Shown here piece after piece: positions 12,019-24,409 of a stretch of 64,000 nt of DNA (its first letter is position 1; each line of letters starts with the position of its first letter). A model generated the notes under the pieces. That model was not told the DNA's origin, searched no databases, and saw only the letters and a list, made by a program, of their open reading frames with translations. The stretch lies in assembly GCF_963675165.1 (NCBI RefSeq), contig NC_087392.1, positions 3,369,442 through 3,433,441 of the forward strand. Reading direction: 5' to 3'. A program made the translations under genes and the position numbers. This DNA is from Halichondria panicea. Its lineage: Eukaryota > Porifera > Demospongiae > Suberitida > Halichondriidae.

Positions 12019-13579
12019 CATAGATGATACAGTACTGACGTGGATGTGAAACGGCCTAGTATCCGGAGGGGTCCACGGGAATTGTCTGAAGCTATCATCG
12101 TAACGAGCAGATTATGTTAGAAACCCTGTAACTGTCATGTTTATATAGCAACCAGAGCGTAGTAAACAGTGTTCCGTGTCTGAAAACTGGTGAAAATGAC
12201 CGGCACACATTGATACTTGCAGTGGGCTTGTAGGTAAGACTAGTTTCTCTAAGCTCATGGGAGAATATCATATTTTAGCATAAATTTTCCTGTAAAAATA
12301 CTTTGTGTGAGATTTTTGGCTTGGACAGTAAATATTCAGGTTACCATTCAGTAGTAATACTTGAAGTACACTGTAAACTACGAGGAGAATCTATGTTTGA
12401 CAACTGTTATGAAAGTTTAAGTGCTATAGAAAGGGCTAAAGCATGAGTTAGTTGCACTTTTTGCGTGAGGTTATTTCTAAACCTGTTGAGCCTACTTTTT
12501 GCATATTTAGCTGATGAAAACCTTCGTGTATTGATGCAGCATATTGATGCAGCAGGAGAATCTATTAACTAAGCATACAGTAAAGTTATTGGAAAAATAC
12601 AGCCTCAAGAAAAATATGTAAAATCCATGTACATGTACTGTTAAACAAAAATTAATGCTACGTTCTTATTACAACTACAATTATGATTTCTATCAATAAG
12701 TTCACACGTACATGTACATGTCATTAACTTTCCAAATTGCAGTGTTGTCTTTCGCTGAGCTAAGATATCAATTGCCAAATGTTAGCTAATTATACTATCA
12801 AGTGAAATTTATCCCAGGACCTACTCGAGTGCTACTTCTCTAGGCAACACCATCGGTGAAGACAGCATTAACGTCCAACCTCTTTTCAAGTGCCGTGTAT
12901 CTACACTTGTATAGGAATTTCGAACCGGCAAGTTGGAATGTGTCTCTCTCACAGCCACTTCGTTAAACGATCAAGAAACAGTTTATCGTGTACTATAAAT
13001 TAATACTCTCAAGACTATTATAATAATTATTAGCATGTACACGTACACGTACACGTACAGATCATCAACAATTTCACCCGTTTGCTTATCTCATGCTAGT
13101 GTTACGAGTCAGCCACACTTCTTTTGATCTACATGCATGCTACCAACATTGAGTGGCTTGCTTTTTGGATATAATTACATGGGTACAGGGGTAGATCTAC
13201 TATAAAATAATAATTATAGACTATTTACTAGACTAATTATAGAATAGTTAATATCATCTTGCACTGGACTGTACTTCCTCTACTCATTCTACCTCCTCAC
13301 AGTCACTACTACTGTCTTCGCTTAATACACTTGCAGCATCAATATCCTTTCTGTTAATACATAGATTCTCTTTTATCTGTCTCTGGCCAGTTCTGCCAAC
13401 TCACTTACACAGCTGCTTGGTATAACCTCGATAATTTCCTCGGCGTTTATTTGGATCAAATTGCTTAATTTACGGAAACTAGTAAATTACCTCGGATATG
13501 CTCGTTACTATGATAGCTTCAAGCAGAATACCGGAATCCGGAAACGTTTCACATCCACGTCAGTATTGTATCATCTATG
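12019..13579. mobile_element. Non-autonomous DNA element with ~95-bp inverted ends
   Basis: The left end CATAGATGATACAGTACTGA continues for about 95 bases that match, at roughly four in five positions, the reverse complement of 13485-13579. The 7-base word ATTATAC lies directly outside both ends (12012-12018 and 13580-13586), a good target duplication. The 1.56-kb interior has no sizeable coding frame. Superfamily not assigned; a 7-8 bp duplication is compatible with hAT or P types. Confidence 0.8.
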
Positions 13580-13586
13580 ATTATAC

Positions 13587-14110
13587 ACTGGATCCTTAAA
13601 ATTGTTATCTACTAAGTACATATACACTTCCACGCAATTTTCTAAATAACTTGTCTTGGACAGCTTAATTATACGCAATATAGATTGTAATAATAATAAT
13701 TATAACTTTTATTTATTAGGAGCTGAAGCAGTCTGTTACGCCACAACTATGGACTACAGTGATGCCCGAGCCAATGTTTTCTAATCTGTTTTATGAACAT
13801 TCTGCACGACTTAATTACATACACGACTTAATTACATACACACAAAATTATCACACAATTACCATTAATTTTACCATAATAAACAGGCATTTGATACAAA
13901 TCATTGGGGATGCCATCAATGGTATCACGATTAATTTTGTGGGTGTTCCAATACACTTGAAAATTGTTGAGCTTTGAGCTATGATGGGTTGAAAGAGAAC
14001 TGCTAAACACCGCCTAATAGGTACATAATTATACGTATGTTTCCACTAATAAACTGCATGGTGCATGGCTTGTGAATTATGTTGGCGCAGCAGTAAAACC
14101 CTTGCATACA
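13587..14110. other. Intergenic, nothing recognised
   Basis: A+T-rich DNA. GGATCCTTAAAATTGTTAT near 13590 repeats the target region of the family 1 element at 11231. No gene supported. Confidence 0.4.
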
Positions 14111-14112
14111 TA

Positions 14113-14437
14113 TGTGACAGGGCCTAGGACAGGGCCTAGGAAAACAACCTTTATGGAGCAAACTAATTATATTGCTTAATTAAATAAATTAATTACAATA
14201 TACCTTCCTACCCCACCCCAAAATATTTTCGGGTGAAAGGGGGACCTACCGTTTTGAGAAACTAATCTATCTGCATACAAAAACAGCAATGGCTGCCTTG
14301 TAACGGCTATACAAAAAAAATTGAAGTTACTTCTTATGAAAGAAAACCAAACCAAAATCGTAAAATAGCTCTAAATATTTTACTTTGTAGTGTACTGAAC
14401 ATTATTAGTTTGCTCGTTGTTTTCCAGCCCTGTCACA
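14113..14437. mobile_element. TA-flanked MITE (TGTGACAGGGCC ends)
   Basis: TA (14111-14112), then TGTGACAGGGCCTAGG; the right end is CCAGCCCTGTCACA followed by TA (14438-14439). The ends match the element at 25422-25793 in type. The left end carries a 12-base tandem duplication (GACAGGGCCTAG twice). Non-coding, 325 bases. Confidence 0.8.
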
Positions 14438-14439
14438 TA

Positions 14440-17240
14440 ATTATACATGAAATAAATTATAAGGAGTCTTCATTTGTTTACTTGAACACTCTAGTTGTGC
14501 CTCAACTCTCTACATGCGCATTAACACTGAAATGTAACACACACCACGTTATTGACATTCGTACACATACCACATTAGCATGTGAAGTGCCATACAGAAA
14601 ACTCCTCCCACTTTCTTTACCTGCAGCCTATGTACCTACAATATTATTTATACATGATGGTATGTATAATTATGACCATGCAGACTTTGTAATGAGAGGA
14701 AGCTGAACACTATACTCGGAGACCTTTTTTTAGCAGTCACTATATATATCGCAGTCACTATATATATCACACTATATATATCACCTTTCATTTCTTCGAC
14801 TGCCTCAAGGTAGAAACGCGAAATAATCATTGCAAACGCAGCCAGACGATTTTACGGCTGAGGTTGTACTACGAAGCATCAAAATTGCATGCAAATATTT
14901 ATATACAGTGGAACCTCAAAACTCATTGCACGTGACGATGGGAGAACACCTACTCTGCCAAGAGACAGTATCGTTTTTTTGACGTTTGTGCTGTTGAGAT
15001 ATTTTACCTATATAGATGGACTATGTAGCATGGCTTAGTCAGGGTGTACATGTAGGAGGTGTTGGTTAAGTTTGGTTAAGTTGGCTGAATCGGCTGTATC
15101 GTCTGAAAGAGAAGGTACCCTGAGAAGGCCTTTGGTTCAACTAAGTTGGTTCAACTAAGTATGTGTATAAAATACGTTTAAATTGTTCACATCATTATGC
15201 CTCGAGGTGTAGCCGCATGAGGGATACGATAAAGCAGACTGTGTGTGTGTGTGTGTGTGCCAGCAGTAAGTGTGTGCCAGCAGTAACTGTATTGCAACGA
15301 AAACTAACAGCACGTTCTCTTGGATTTTGATAGCAACCTTCTTTCTAGACCCTAGTTTGAAGGCCTATTCAGTTAGCCTTGCACTAAAGTTTTTGTTAGC
15401 TACAAGACTCAGATAAAACAGCTAGCTAGCAGTAGCCATTTGTGAAATTGACCTCTTGACCTCTTTGGACACACCCTTTTATTATTCTTGTAGATGTAGA
15501 TGTAATGCGCATGCGCGCTCATTCCGAGAAAATAATATCCAAGATATCCTCATGTTCCTCATGTTTTTCTATATTATTCTATATTATATACACTGAACTG
15601 GAAGATCTTCGTCCTGGTAAGCCACATAATAAATAATGCATGTTTTCTTTAATACTTTTAAGCGAAAGCAAAAACATGGCAAGAGGCAGCGCCAGCTTGA
15701 ACACTAGGCCAGCTTGAACACTAGTTATATTATTTTATTGCTTTTTAATAAGTGCTGACATCAGTGTTTTACATTCAAATTGCACAGGAAGCGAACCGAC
15801 TGTGCAAATATTTGCACACTTGTTATTACACATAGGAAGTGATTATTATTTGGAGTTTGTCAGTGTTCATTTTTAATGCATAAAACAGTTGGGAGTGGGC
15901 GGAGTATTGCACATGTATATTGTACATGTAGAAGTGTGCTGCTTCAAAAACGGTTTTCTTCAGTCACTGGATCACTGGCTGGAGCATGATAGAAAGCAAG
16001 CACATGCTGTTTATCGTTCAGCCATTTTCAAAATCAAAATTGTCAACGTTTTTCTTGTCTTTTTTTCTTGTCTGTTCTCTACAAAATCTTTAAGTAGCTT
16101 ATTTCTTTGATTTCTTTGTTCTCTGGGAGAACTCAATTTTGTTGCTACGCATTCTTCTGTTCTTCTGGTTGATAAATGCGCAGATTCAACCTGCATTTTG
16201 GTTGCCAAGCATTATCCCATGGGTACTGATGATTATCACTCGTCCGACTGTGCCTTGCAGGCACTCGTGCACTCGTGCACAAACTCGTGATAATCCATAG
16301 GATAATAATATCATTACCATTTTTGGAATATTGGAGCTTGCAACATGGCAGCAAGACACAGACAACTCCTAAAAACCGTCAAAAATAGTGTGCAAAACAC
16401 ATAATAAACCATCGATAAAGCTTACAAAACTCACAAGAGGAAATGCTGGTGGTAAGTCATCCTAGTATTGGAAGCCGCGTCCACCTTGAAAATAATAACA
16501 ACTAAACTGTGACAACAAAACACAACACAACACACTTTCTTCCTTAGTTCATTCCTTAGAGCCCCACACTTCAGACACTTTTCTTTTCTTTCCACTCGTT
16601 CTTTTTCCACTCGTTCTTTTCTATGAAGACAGGGGTTGACTATAAATAAAAACAACTATTATGTTTGTATAGGCTGTTGAATGAATAGGCTGTTGTAAAT
16701 CACTGTGTACCCACCACGAGGAATTGGGATCACTTCATTGTTTACCATCTACTCGAAGCAACTCAAAACCACTCAAACCACCAGGATGTTAGCTTAGGAT
16801 TGTCTAATATCTCCAATTTGATCTTCTAGATCGAGTGTTGAAACCCCTTGTACCTTGTATATACTTGTACCTTGTATATATAGTAGTGGCCCAAGCTAGA
16901 GTCTGTAATTTTACTTAAAAATAGTACTAGTGGAACAGCTGTATTGGAAGTCATACCATTACTATTTGAAAAGGTAAGCTCTTAGGTACCTGTTGATAGG
17001 CGACTTAAATTGAACAACATTTTTGTGAGTTTTCTTTGTTGTAGAGGTTCTTCTTTGGCAATGCTGTTTCATCACACAGTTTCATCACACATCGGAGCCT
17101 CTCCACAATGTTGCGATACGTAACTTTCCAATTGTCCTGCCACTTCTCTAGCATGTGCATCTTGGTTGCATGTGCATCTTGGTTGCTTGAGGAAACGTTG
17201 TCATTTTACATGGTCATTTTACATGGTACAATTTAAATTT
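14440..17240. other. Intergenic, scattered short repeats
   Basis: No gene supported. A threefold repeat of CAGTCACTATATATATC-type words lies near 14737-14790. ATTATGCCTCGAGGTGTAGCC at 15196 resembles the island at 3206-3490. A GT run lies at 15240-15259. A 17-base tandem duplication lies at 17151-17184. Short frames here look like chance. Confidence 0.4.
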
Positions 17241-17242
17241 AC

Positions 17243-18297
17243 CTAGGGAAGCAATTTGCTGAATAGAGGAACTTCCGCTGGACTATGGGTGGCGTGGCTC
17301 ATAACTGCTTGCAACGGCAATGTAATATTCGGAGTCCACGACCTTGCTCCTCTAATGGACATACCGACATGATTGATGATCGGAACGATAGTCGGCATCT
17401 TAGCCAGCACAATACTACGTAGGGAAAGTGATGCCAGTCTCTTGTAAAATAATGTGTTGGCTAGCCCCCCTGTGGCAGAAAGGTACAAGTGTGTAAAGGC
17501 ATGTAGGCCCGCTTTTGATCCGAGTTGGGTATGTCTGGCCGTGCTCCACCCTGGCGGTTGGCTGAGGCACCTCTCAGAGCTTCCTGTGACACAGAAAAGG
17601 CCCTGATCTGGTTGTGCCCCCGTTGTGCCCCCTAGCACAGGGCTCAATCTGAGTGCAAACACCAATGGTATGGCAGTGAGCCATGTTGATGTTCTTGATG
17701 GAATGTCTATCCCAAGGCTTGCTGGTAGAGCAAACAATGTGTCATTCCTGTCAGTGCTGGAAGAAGATCTGAGCTAAGCGCATTGTCAATAGGGGGAGGG
17801 GTGGTGCCAGCGTTTTACGCTGCATGCCAGGCTCTTCACATTCTTTGACCTTCAACTATTCTCTAGGGGACTCCCAGGTATGGTTTGCCATCAGTTGTTA
17901 CGTTCACACCTGTGCCGGTGAAGATGCAGTCCTTCTTGGTAATCAACCATGTCTTCGATGCGCCTGCTGTAGTTAATTTGTCCCACCATTCACGTAGTTC
18001 TGTAATTTTTCCCACGGCTGCGGCATACCATATCTGTTTGTAGTTTCCCAGTGGCATCGCAAGTGGGTCTCCCTGAGTGGTTCCCTCTTGAGATAGTAAT
18101 GTGTCTCCATCCACGAACAGTTCGGTGGGGGCTCTGTAATTGTTAATTAGTATGATGGCGAGGGGTGGACACAGTCTTCGTATTACTTGTCTGTTAAGGG
18201 CAGGAGCAGGAGCACACCTTCGTTGTGCATCCACATCCAGCGGTGTCTTGTATGTCCTGCCTAGCCTGCCTAGTAATGGAGAGGACTGCTTTAGCAA
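17243..18297 (-). pseudogene. Decayed reverse transcriptase of a retroelement
   Basis: Read on the minus strand, the upstream part (18297 to 17863) contains FVDGDTLLSQEGTTQGDPLA, where GTTQGDPLAMP matches a conserved reverse-transcriptase motif, and then KQIWYAAAVGKITELREWWD where the catalytic YADD box is expected. Both aspartates are gone. SKTWLITKKDC and GTGVNVTTDGKPYLG follow. A second frame (17737 to 17243) holds STWLTAIPL, GGLANTLFYKRLASL and SIRGARS, which fit the C-terminal region of the same polyprotein type. Frames are shifted between the two parts and the polymerase cannot be active. Exact retroelement clade not determined. Confidence 0.75.
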
Positions 18298-18910
18298 TAA
18301 TTAATCCGTCTGGCAGTGTCTCCAACACCTATAGGACGTACACCTGGACGTACACCTGGGGTTTTGTCCAGGGCGATAAGCCTGCAGGGTGAGATAGATT
18401 TGGGATCAATATAAGATGTGCAGATCCCCAGAGCGAGCGAGTTGCATATGTCAGCAGAGGACCTTTATATGATGTACATATTCTTCTCCAACCGTGTGCG
18501 TCTATGCCCGATGGTCCCGATGGTCCTGCTGAGCCGGTGGTCCTCGGTCTTATGGTGCTAGCATCAATAGAGTCAAAGATAACAGGGTTTAGTTAGGTTG
18601 GGGATTGGAATGTATGATGCATTCTGTTTTGGCCGGTTGGCCGCTGTGGGGGAGTTTGGGTATCGGTCAGGTGAAGAGTGCCACCTTTCGCAGATCCTTT
18701 ATTTTTTTTTATGAGGTTATTATTCTGTTAATGTGATGTGTGGCTGTTAGAAGAACCGTCCAGAGTACAGGTCCTCTTGTTGTGACCACAGCGTCTGGGT
18801 CTCTTGGCAGGGGGTGGATGGCTGGGAGAGGAGGGAGGCTGTCGACTGTCTGGCCGTGGAGCAGATGGTTCTGGACACGTAATGTCTTGATCAGCGACAG
18901 AGCAGAACTT
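18298..18910. other. Intergenic, nothing recognised
   Basis: Contains an 11-base tandem duplication of ACGTACACCTGG-type sequence near 18338-18360. No coding sequence supported. Confidence 0.4.
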
Positions 18911-18913
18911 ATC

Positions 18914-19225
18914 TTAGAGGTACCGAAGTGACATACCCTTGGGCACAATCTCTGAAGGCATCTCATCCTGATTCAGCTCAACACCATCCTTCAGAATGTT
19001 GTGCTCCTTCCCCATAGAGTCGCTGTGCTTCTTGGTGGGAACAACACCTGGCTTACTGGACATCACATGGAAATGATGAATGACCTTGATCTCTGGGAGT
19101 TTCCTAAACATTGGTGCAAAGAAACTTGTACATCTGAACCACAACTCCACCGTTGCTATCCACTACAAGCTGGGCTTTGTTGCAAGTGGTCGACCCCTCC
19201 ACGTAATAACAGTGTAACAAATGTA
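18914..19225 (-). pseudogene. Conserved coding fragment, frameshifted, family unnamed
   Basis: Minus strand. One frame reads YVEGSTTCNKAQLVVDSNGG then VVVQMYKFLCTNV. After a frameshift a second reads KVIHHFHVMSSKPGVV, KKHSDSMGKEHNILKDGVEL and DEMPSEIVPKGMSLRYL. The two parts read as consecutive pieces of one protein. Similar HHF-x-PGVV-x-SDS-x-PSEIVPKG strings occur, as I recall, in repeated sponge genes of unknown function. No start codon, no clear exon ends and the frame break make this a relic rather than a working gene. Confidence 0.55.
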
Positions 19226-19925
19226 ATGTACCGTCAACCTGGCTGACTAATATTTGTACGGGGCGAGTGGCGTGTTGACTGCACGAGGTGGCAGGTCCAA
19301 CACAGATCTGTCATTGGCTTCGTTACTACGACAAGCTGTCTCCACAGTTTCGCAGCTAAGCCAGGAACTCTACCGGGAGCATTCTGGGCGTCGTACGAAG
19401 ATAATCATTAGTTTTTGGCACTCTTACAACAAGGTGTTAGCTGGTAGTCGGTGCTTGTTGCCATGTATCCGTCAGGAGAGTACCGAGCCGTGATTTCCTT
19501 AAAAATGTGTGTTAAGTGTTTTATGTATGGTTTTATGTATGGTGTTTTATGAGTGTGGGTGTGGGTGTGCGTGTATTTGCGTATAGATTTCTTGATGTGG
19601 ACTATTAATCATAGTTTACGTGTGTTTGGATTTCTATGACGCTAAAAATAAATACACATGTACCTTATCAAGAAATACATACGCAACTAGTGTGCTTGCG
19701 TTTGCGTTGATGTGTACATGTAAGCGGATATGTACACTAAGCGGATATGTACACAAACAAATCCATACGCAAACGCACACTAAACGTGTGTGTGTGTATT
19801 TGTTGTTACAAAACGTACCTAAACAATGAATAAATCTGAACTTTCGACACACAGGTTGCCCTTCTTCTTCCTCTGTGCCGGTGTGTCCTCTGTGCCGGTG
19901 TGTGTCAAGAGTCAAGAGTCAACTA
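19226..19925. other. Intergenic, nothing recognised
   Basis: Includes a GTGTGGGTGTGCGTGTATTTG run near 19555 and the inverted words GCGGATATGTACAC repeated near 19725-19755. No gene supported. Confidence 0.4.
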
Positions 19926-19934
19926 CCACACCAT

Positions 19935-20187
19935 CGCTACGATTAGTGCAGGCTGAACCAAAAGAGCCATGAGCCATGTCGTTCCGTGCAGGCCATTCTC
20001 ATGTGAGTAGTTGTAATGTGAGTAGTGAACTGTTTTGAGCAGGGGCAGACGTGTGCATCCACAGGTGTTCCGCACAAAAGTTGTATCTTCAATGACTGGA
20101 GTGATCCGTGCAAGTGCTGCTTCTAGTAGATTTGGATCTGTTTCAGGTGTGGTACTATCTTCGCTATCTTCGTCATCATCTAAACAA
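19935..20187 (-). pseudogene. Acidic coding exon, function unknown
   Basis: On the minus strand an acceptor-like TTTGTTTAG precedes an open stretch reading LDDDEDSEDSTTPETDPNLL, EAALARITPVIEDTTFVRNT and CGCTRLPLLK. The composition, with an acidic run followed by a conserved-looking ITPV-x-DTTFVRNTC block, looks coding. The continuation degenerates around a spaced repeat of TGTGAGTAGT (near 20000-20025). No family can be named with confidence; it may belong to the mobile or repeated genes that litter the window. Confidence 0.4.
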
Positions 20188-20999
20188 AGGAAAGAACCTT
20201 TTAATTAAAATTTTATTTCTTACCTTGCAGCGAGAAGCCAGTAGCGTAAGCCATCAAGCCATCAATTATCAACCGGGGTTTGCGCCTTGCGTTATATCTC
20301 AGGCTAGTTTCTACATGTCTATATACGAGCCGTCAATTAGTTATCGTCCACAGCTATCTGCTATCTATTATCTATTATCGGTCCTATTATCGGTCCTATT
20401 ATCGACTAGCTACAGCAAAGTGTGCCGTTACTCAGCAACAAGGCAAATTTCAAGCACACCATCATTCTCAGCAGGTCTGACAAACCCTTTACCAAATAAT
20501 CTTATTTTTGTGCAATAAATTTGACAACTGTACATCAATTATACGCCGCACACTATATACTACTTAACACCACAGTAGCTGACTCTAGCAGAGAGGACAA
20601 CGTTTGTTGCCAATAGAGCTGTCCGTATTGTGCAAAATCAAACTCGTCAAACACTTCTCAATAGGTCGAAGTACTCTCGCATATTTTCAGCATTAATAGC
20701 ATCCATGCGTACTCCAGCAGTAGACTCACCAGCTAAGACTTGCATAAAGTTCCCATTCGTTATTGTTTTGGAAAGGGTATATTTTGGATATATTTGTATC
20801 CCTTTATAATTATAGAACAAATTAGAACAAACTGCAAATCAATGAAATATTGGAAAAAGTGGGTGTGGTTTTCATGCATTCTGTACCCATAGCAACTTAT
20901 TTGTTATTCATTAGGAGTCACATGAGACCTTACTGACTGTCATGTGCACTTTGTACTCTACTGAACGATGCGCGTGCGCACCTGGAAACTGCAAGGCAC
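20188..20999. other. Intergenic, nothing recognised
   Basis: Contains short tandem repeats (ATCTATT and CGGTCCTATTAT words near 20355-20405). The open frame across 20108-20518 has no recognisable motif and is probably chance. Confidence 0.4.
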
Positions 21000-21003
21000 T
21001 TAA

Positions 21004-21842
21004 CCCTTTCCCGGCTTTAGCCGTCATACGGTAGTGATAATTTTCAAAAATCGTTGTGGGCGCTGTGTTGGAGCTATGCGCACGCTGTAGGTACCAGCAC
21101 ATGCGCATTGGGCTGCTCTTTCACGTGGTATCTTTAAACGCTTCATGCAGTACTGTCGAAAGAAAAGTGACCGTTTGATAAGGCTACAAGATCTTTGTAG
21201 TACAACCTCTGCGAGGTTCTAGGGCAGCTAGACAGTGATGCTTATGGCCTTGTTGAGTAAGAGGACAGTGACTGAGATCTACTTTTCAGAGGTCTCTACT
21301 TTTCAGAGGTCAAGCTATAAATATAGAGGCTGAAGAGCCGGAGGAAGAAGCTCCTGAGCATGAACCAAAGTCCTGGACCTTGTAAGTAAGTATGGAGTAT
21401 CATATGGAGTATCATATGTAGTCTGGATAGCTTCAGTATGGTATGCTTAGTACACAAGTGGGCCACCATTGAACTTGTAAACCTGTGTGTAGGTGAAGAA
21501 AACATTTCCCGGGAAAAGAGCGTCTGCCGATACGACCTCGCAGAGAAGTTTCTGCTGATCCTGATTGAACCATGTTACCGAGAACACTTACGTAGTGTCT
21601 TTAGTTACTTCATGCCTTCATACAATATTGTTTATGTTCATAATTGTGAAATGTGTAAAAAATCGTTAATTAGTGGGGGGTGGTCAGTTGCTAGGTAATG
21701 ATGATGATGTCATGGTACCCCCAGGATCTGGGCTACCTGTAGGAAATAGTTGCAAGTGATTGCAAGTGATAACAATGCATTGTTCATGAGATATGTATTT
21801 TTAAAGAAGTATTTTGTTTTTTTAATTAAAGCCGGGAAAGGG
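21004..21842. mobile_element. piggyBac-like MITE, family 1, copy 3
   Basis: TTAA (21000-21003), then CCCTTTCCCGGCTTT; ends AAAGCCGGGAAAGGG with TTAA at 21843-21846. Colinear with copies at 7069 and 11231. A 17-base tandem duplication (TCTCTACTTTTCAGAGG twice) lies at about 21277-21310 and is absent from the sisters. 839 bases, non-coding. Confidence 0.9.
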
Positions 21843-22115
21843 TTAATTGATGAAAAACTACAAGGTTGTAGGTTGTAAGTGGCAACACATGTACTGACCA
21901 CCAGATAGTTGTCTTCTAAGTGTAACCTACAGCAGTGCAGAGCAACTGTCATACTAGTGTTTGCACAGCAACAGGTAAAATTACCAACATGATATAATTA
22001 GTCCTAAACATGACACAAAATTAACGAATAATTATTGTACAGTAAAACATTTTCCACCATGTATTAAACAAAACAACATAATGACAACATTTACATCAAC
22101 CTTTAACATCAACCT

Positions 22116-22580
22116 TTAACTTGATCTAAGGCCCTCAAAGTCGGACATTTTCTTGCTCGGATGATCTCCTTGAGTTCGAAATGATTCAGAGGCAACCGGC
22201 AACTCATCCAAAATCATACTATTATTTATCATACACACAAGAAGGCTCAGTGTGGGAAAGAATACAACCGTGATTGCACAATGGCTAGCCCACAGCGACA
22301 GCAATTGCTCTGTGTGCGAAGCACTCCCAATGTTAGTGGGAGGCCAAAGAAGCACACTAATAGCTCCCAAGAAACAGTCGTATCTCCACACGATGTTTGG
22401 TTGAGCTGAAGGTGTGCCGTACTGTGTGTGTGCCGTACTGTGTGTGCTGATGTTTGTGTCAATTTCCAAAACAACATCATGTCCTTGCTGCCATTTAGAG
22501 CAAGCAATAGATGTAAGCAAGAGTTCATTATGAACTCTTGGAGTAAGCCATAGGCGTACCTGTGATGCATACATCCAATG
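22116..22580 (-). CDS. Possible exon, hydrophobic segments, unidentified
   Basis: A 150-codon minus-strand frame contains SKWQQGHDVVLEIDTNIS, WRYDCFLGAISVLLWPP and CAITVVFFPTLSLLVCMI, the last long enough to span a membrane, followed by a polar tail with SKKMSDFEGLRSS. The pattern of membrane segment plus polar tail would suit a receptor C-terminus, but I cannot place it in a family. A 17-base tandem duplication at about 22418-22451 lies inside the frame, so the present frame may not be ancestral. Confidence 0.25.
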   Translation of the reverse strand, partial: HWMYASQVRLWLTPRVHNELLLTSIACSKWQQGHDVVLEIDTNISTHSTAHTQYGTPSAQPNIVWRYDCFLGAISVLLWPPTNIGSASHTEQLLSLWASHCAITVVFFPTLSLLVCMINNSMILDELPVASESFRTQGDHPSKKMSDFEGLRSS

Positions 22581-23220
22581 CGGCTTTCAACCTCATCAGG
22601 CGAAGTAATTTCCACTTTCTCACTGATCCGTTACTCTTCCATACCATGGACATTAGGCTAACTGTATAAGACAATACGAAACTGCATGTGATCACTTACT
22701 ATTTAATTGTCACCTAAGTACTTGCTATACTCTTGAGCTCTCACCAATTGATGCAGTGAAATCTGTGTCAATTCGTTGAAGATCATCAAATGGTATGGGG
22801 GTGGCACTCGGTACAAGCCACATGAAGCGCCCATTTGAAGTGTTCTCTATAAGGCCTCTCGCCTCTCGCAACAGCAGGCTGCGTGAACAGTGAACAGTGA
22901 ACTCCTTGTGAAGAAGTTTGCATCACCTGAAACTGAATAAAAGAACATAAAGGTATGAGATAAAGGTATGAGATATCTCAAGTTAAATTGAACTCTGGGC
23001 CCTAGCTTCTATACGTAACGTAGTTTACAGAATGACTAAATAAGGCCATGATTTAGTCCATGAAACAGAAAAGACTATAAACTAACACCTTCAGTATTTA
23101 ATCAAAATGTGTAAGATCTAGCTAGTTTTGAATGCACAGAATAAACTTACCTCCATACAATTGAAGGAATGTTGAAGGAAAAGGAATGTTGAAGGAATGT
23201 GCTGACTTGCTGTGAATCAG

Positions 23221-23514
23221 TCACGCTGCGTCCTCGGCATACATTAACCTGTGCCAAGAACATCGACAGTTCGTCCCAGCAATTTTCCGTGGCTTCTCGA
23301 ATGACTGGTCATCGGAAAGCCAAAAGTGTCCATCATTTCCAGCACACTGAGTACGAGCTCTTCTGACCAGGAATTTGCACAATGTGGACTTTCCTGAACC
23401 AGTCGGCATACAAATAGCCACCCACACCAGTACTGGTTCCACCCAATCGATTCCTTCAACTTCAATGTCAGAGTGTGAAGCAACAAAACCAATTATCATA
23501 ATCAAACCAGCCAA
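23221..23514 (-). pseudogene. P-loop ATPase fragment (DUF3987-like)
   Basis: The minus-strand frame reads GIDWVEPVLVWVAICMPTG then SGKSTLCKFLV, a Walker A site (PTGSGKST), and FWLSDDQSFEK, which resembles the conserved D-x-SFEK segment that follows the P-loop in DUF3987-type proteins. Immediately afterwards the expected GKLLG sequence is found only in another frame (KLLGRTVDVLGTG), so a small indel has broken the gene. The remainder of the domain is not visible. The call rests on recognised motifs; the cellular role of the family is unknown to me, and in sponges it appears in many repeated copies. Confidence 0.5.
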
Positions 23515-24400
23515 AACAGCATCCAGTGGCTGCCAACTTGCTCAACATTCTGAGGAGATTACTTTATGTTATACGCCATGCCAAAAAACATGCGCAACCA
23601 TTATTTAACCAGTATATTGATCACCTGTGCAAGCTTGGGAGGTAGCTATGCGACCAACATAGCTACCAACTCAGGTATATTAAGGACTGGGACCTTCAAT
23701 TATTGCTGAATCAGCTAAAACGCAGCCACGCCCACGATTTTTAATATGTTTTGTGTGTAAAAATTTTGTGCAGCTACTTATCTTTTTTAGTTCTAAAAAC
23801 GGTGTTCTAAACCTTCCTTTTAGCTCTTCATTCTTAGTGTAGTAGGTAGTTCAAAGGCTTAAGCAGACATATCCGCTGGGAGAGAGCATCATGTTCTATT
23901 TAGAGTAAGTTATTAGCCTATAAAAATAAAAATGTCACTTATTGTCAGCTGTAAGACTAAGTTTTGTGCAAAATCTCACCTTTGGCCAAAGAAGTGGCTC
24001 TGAGAACACATCTTAGGCCTCTCCATGGCAGCATCATTACGCTTTTGTCTGTAACTCATTGTGTACACCCTTCTACAGATCAAATTGTCTGAGCACATGG
24101 GCAATACTTGATCCCATTGGTTAATATATTTATCACTGATGTGAGGGATCCCATTGGTTAATTTATTAACCGCGCTATTACTATATTTAGGGAGCACCAC
24201 ATGGAATCCCCTAGTACTATAAGCTTGAACACCCAGACTGAAACGCCACTGGTTACTTAACAGATCATACGTAACCAACATCTAAGAAGTACTTCAGTGA
24301 CGCATCAGTTCTCAGAAAACTGTTATTTGCGCTACCTGATGACTTAGAAGTCGCTACTCCACCAAGTCACATGTGATGGCTAGTCACAGGGAACATATGG
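23515..24400. other. Intergenic, nothing recognised
   Basis: Contains two copies of GATCCCATTGGTTAAT (near 24111 and 24148). No gene supported. Confidence 0.4.
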
Positions 24401-24409
24401 ATATATTGT

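Noticed and set aside
22480..22540. 19-base palindrome AGAGTTCATAATGAACTCT as a regulatory operator
   Set aside because: A single occurrence within a possible exon. There is no independent evidence of function.
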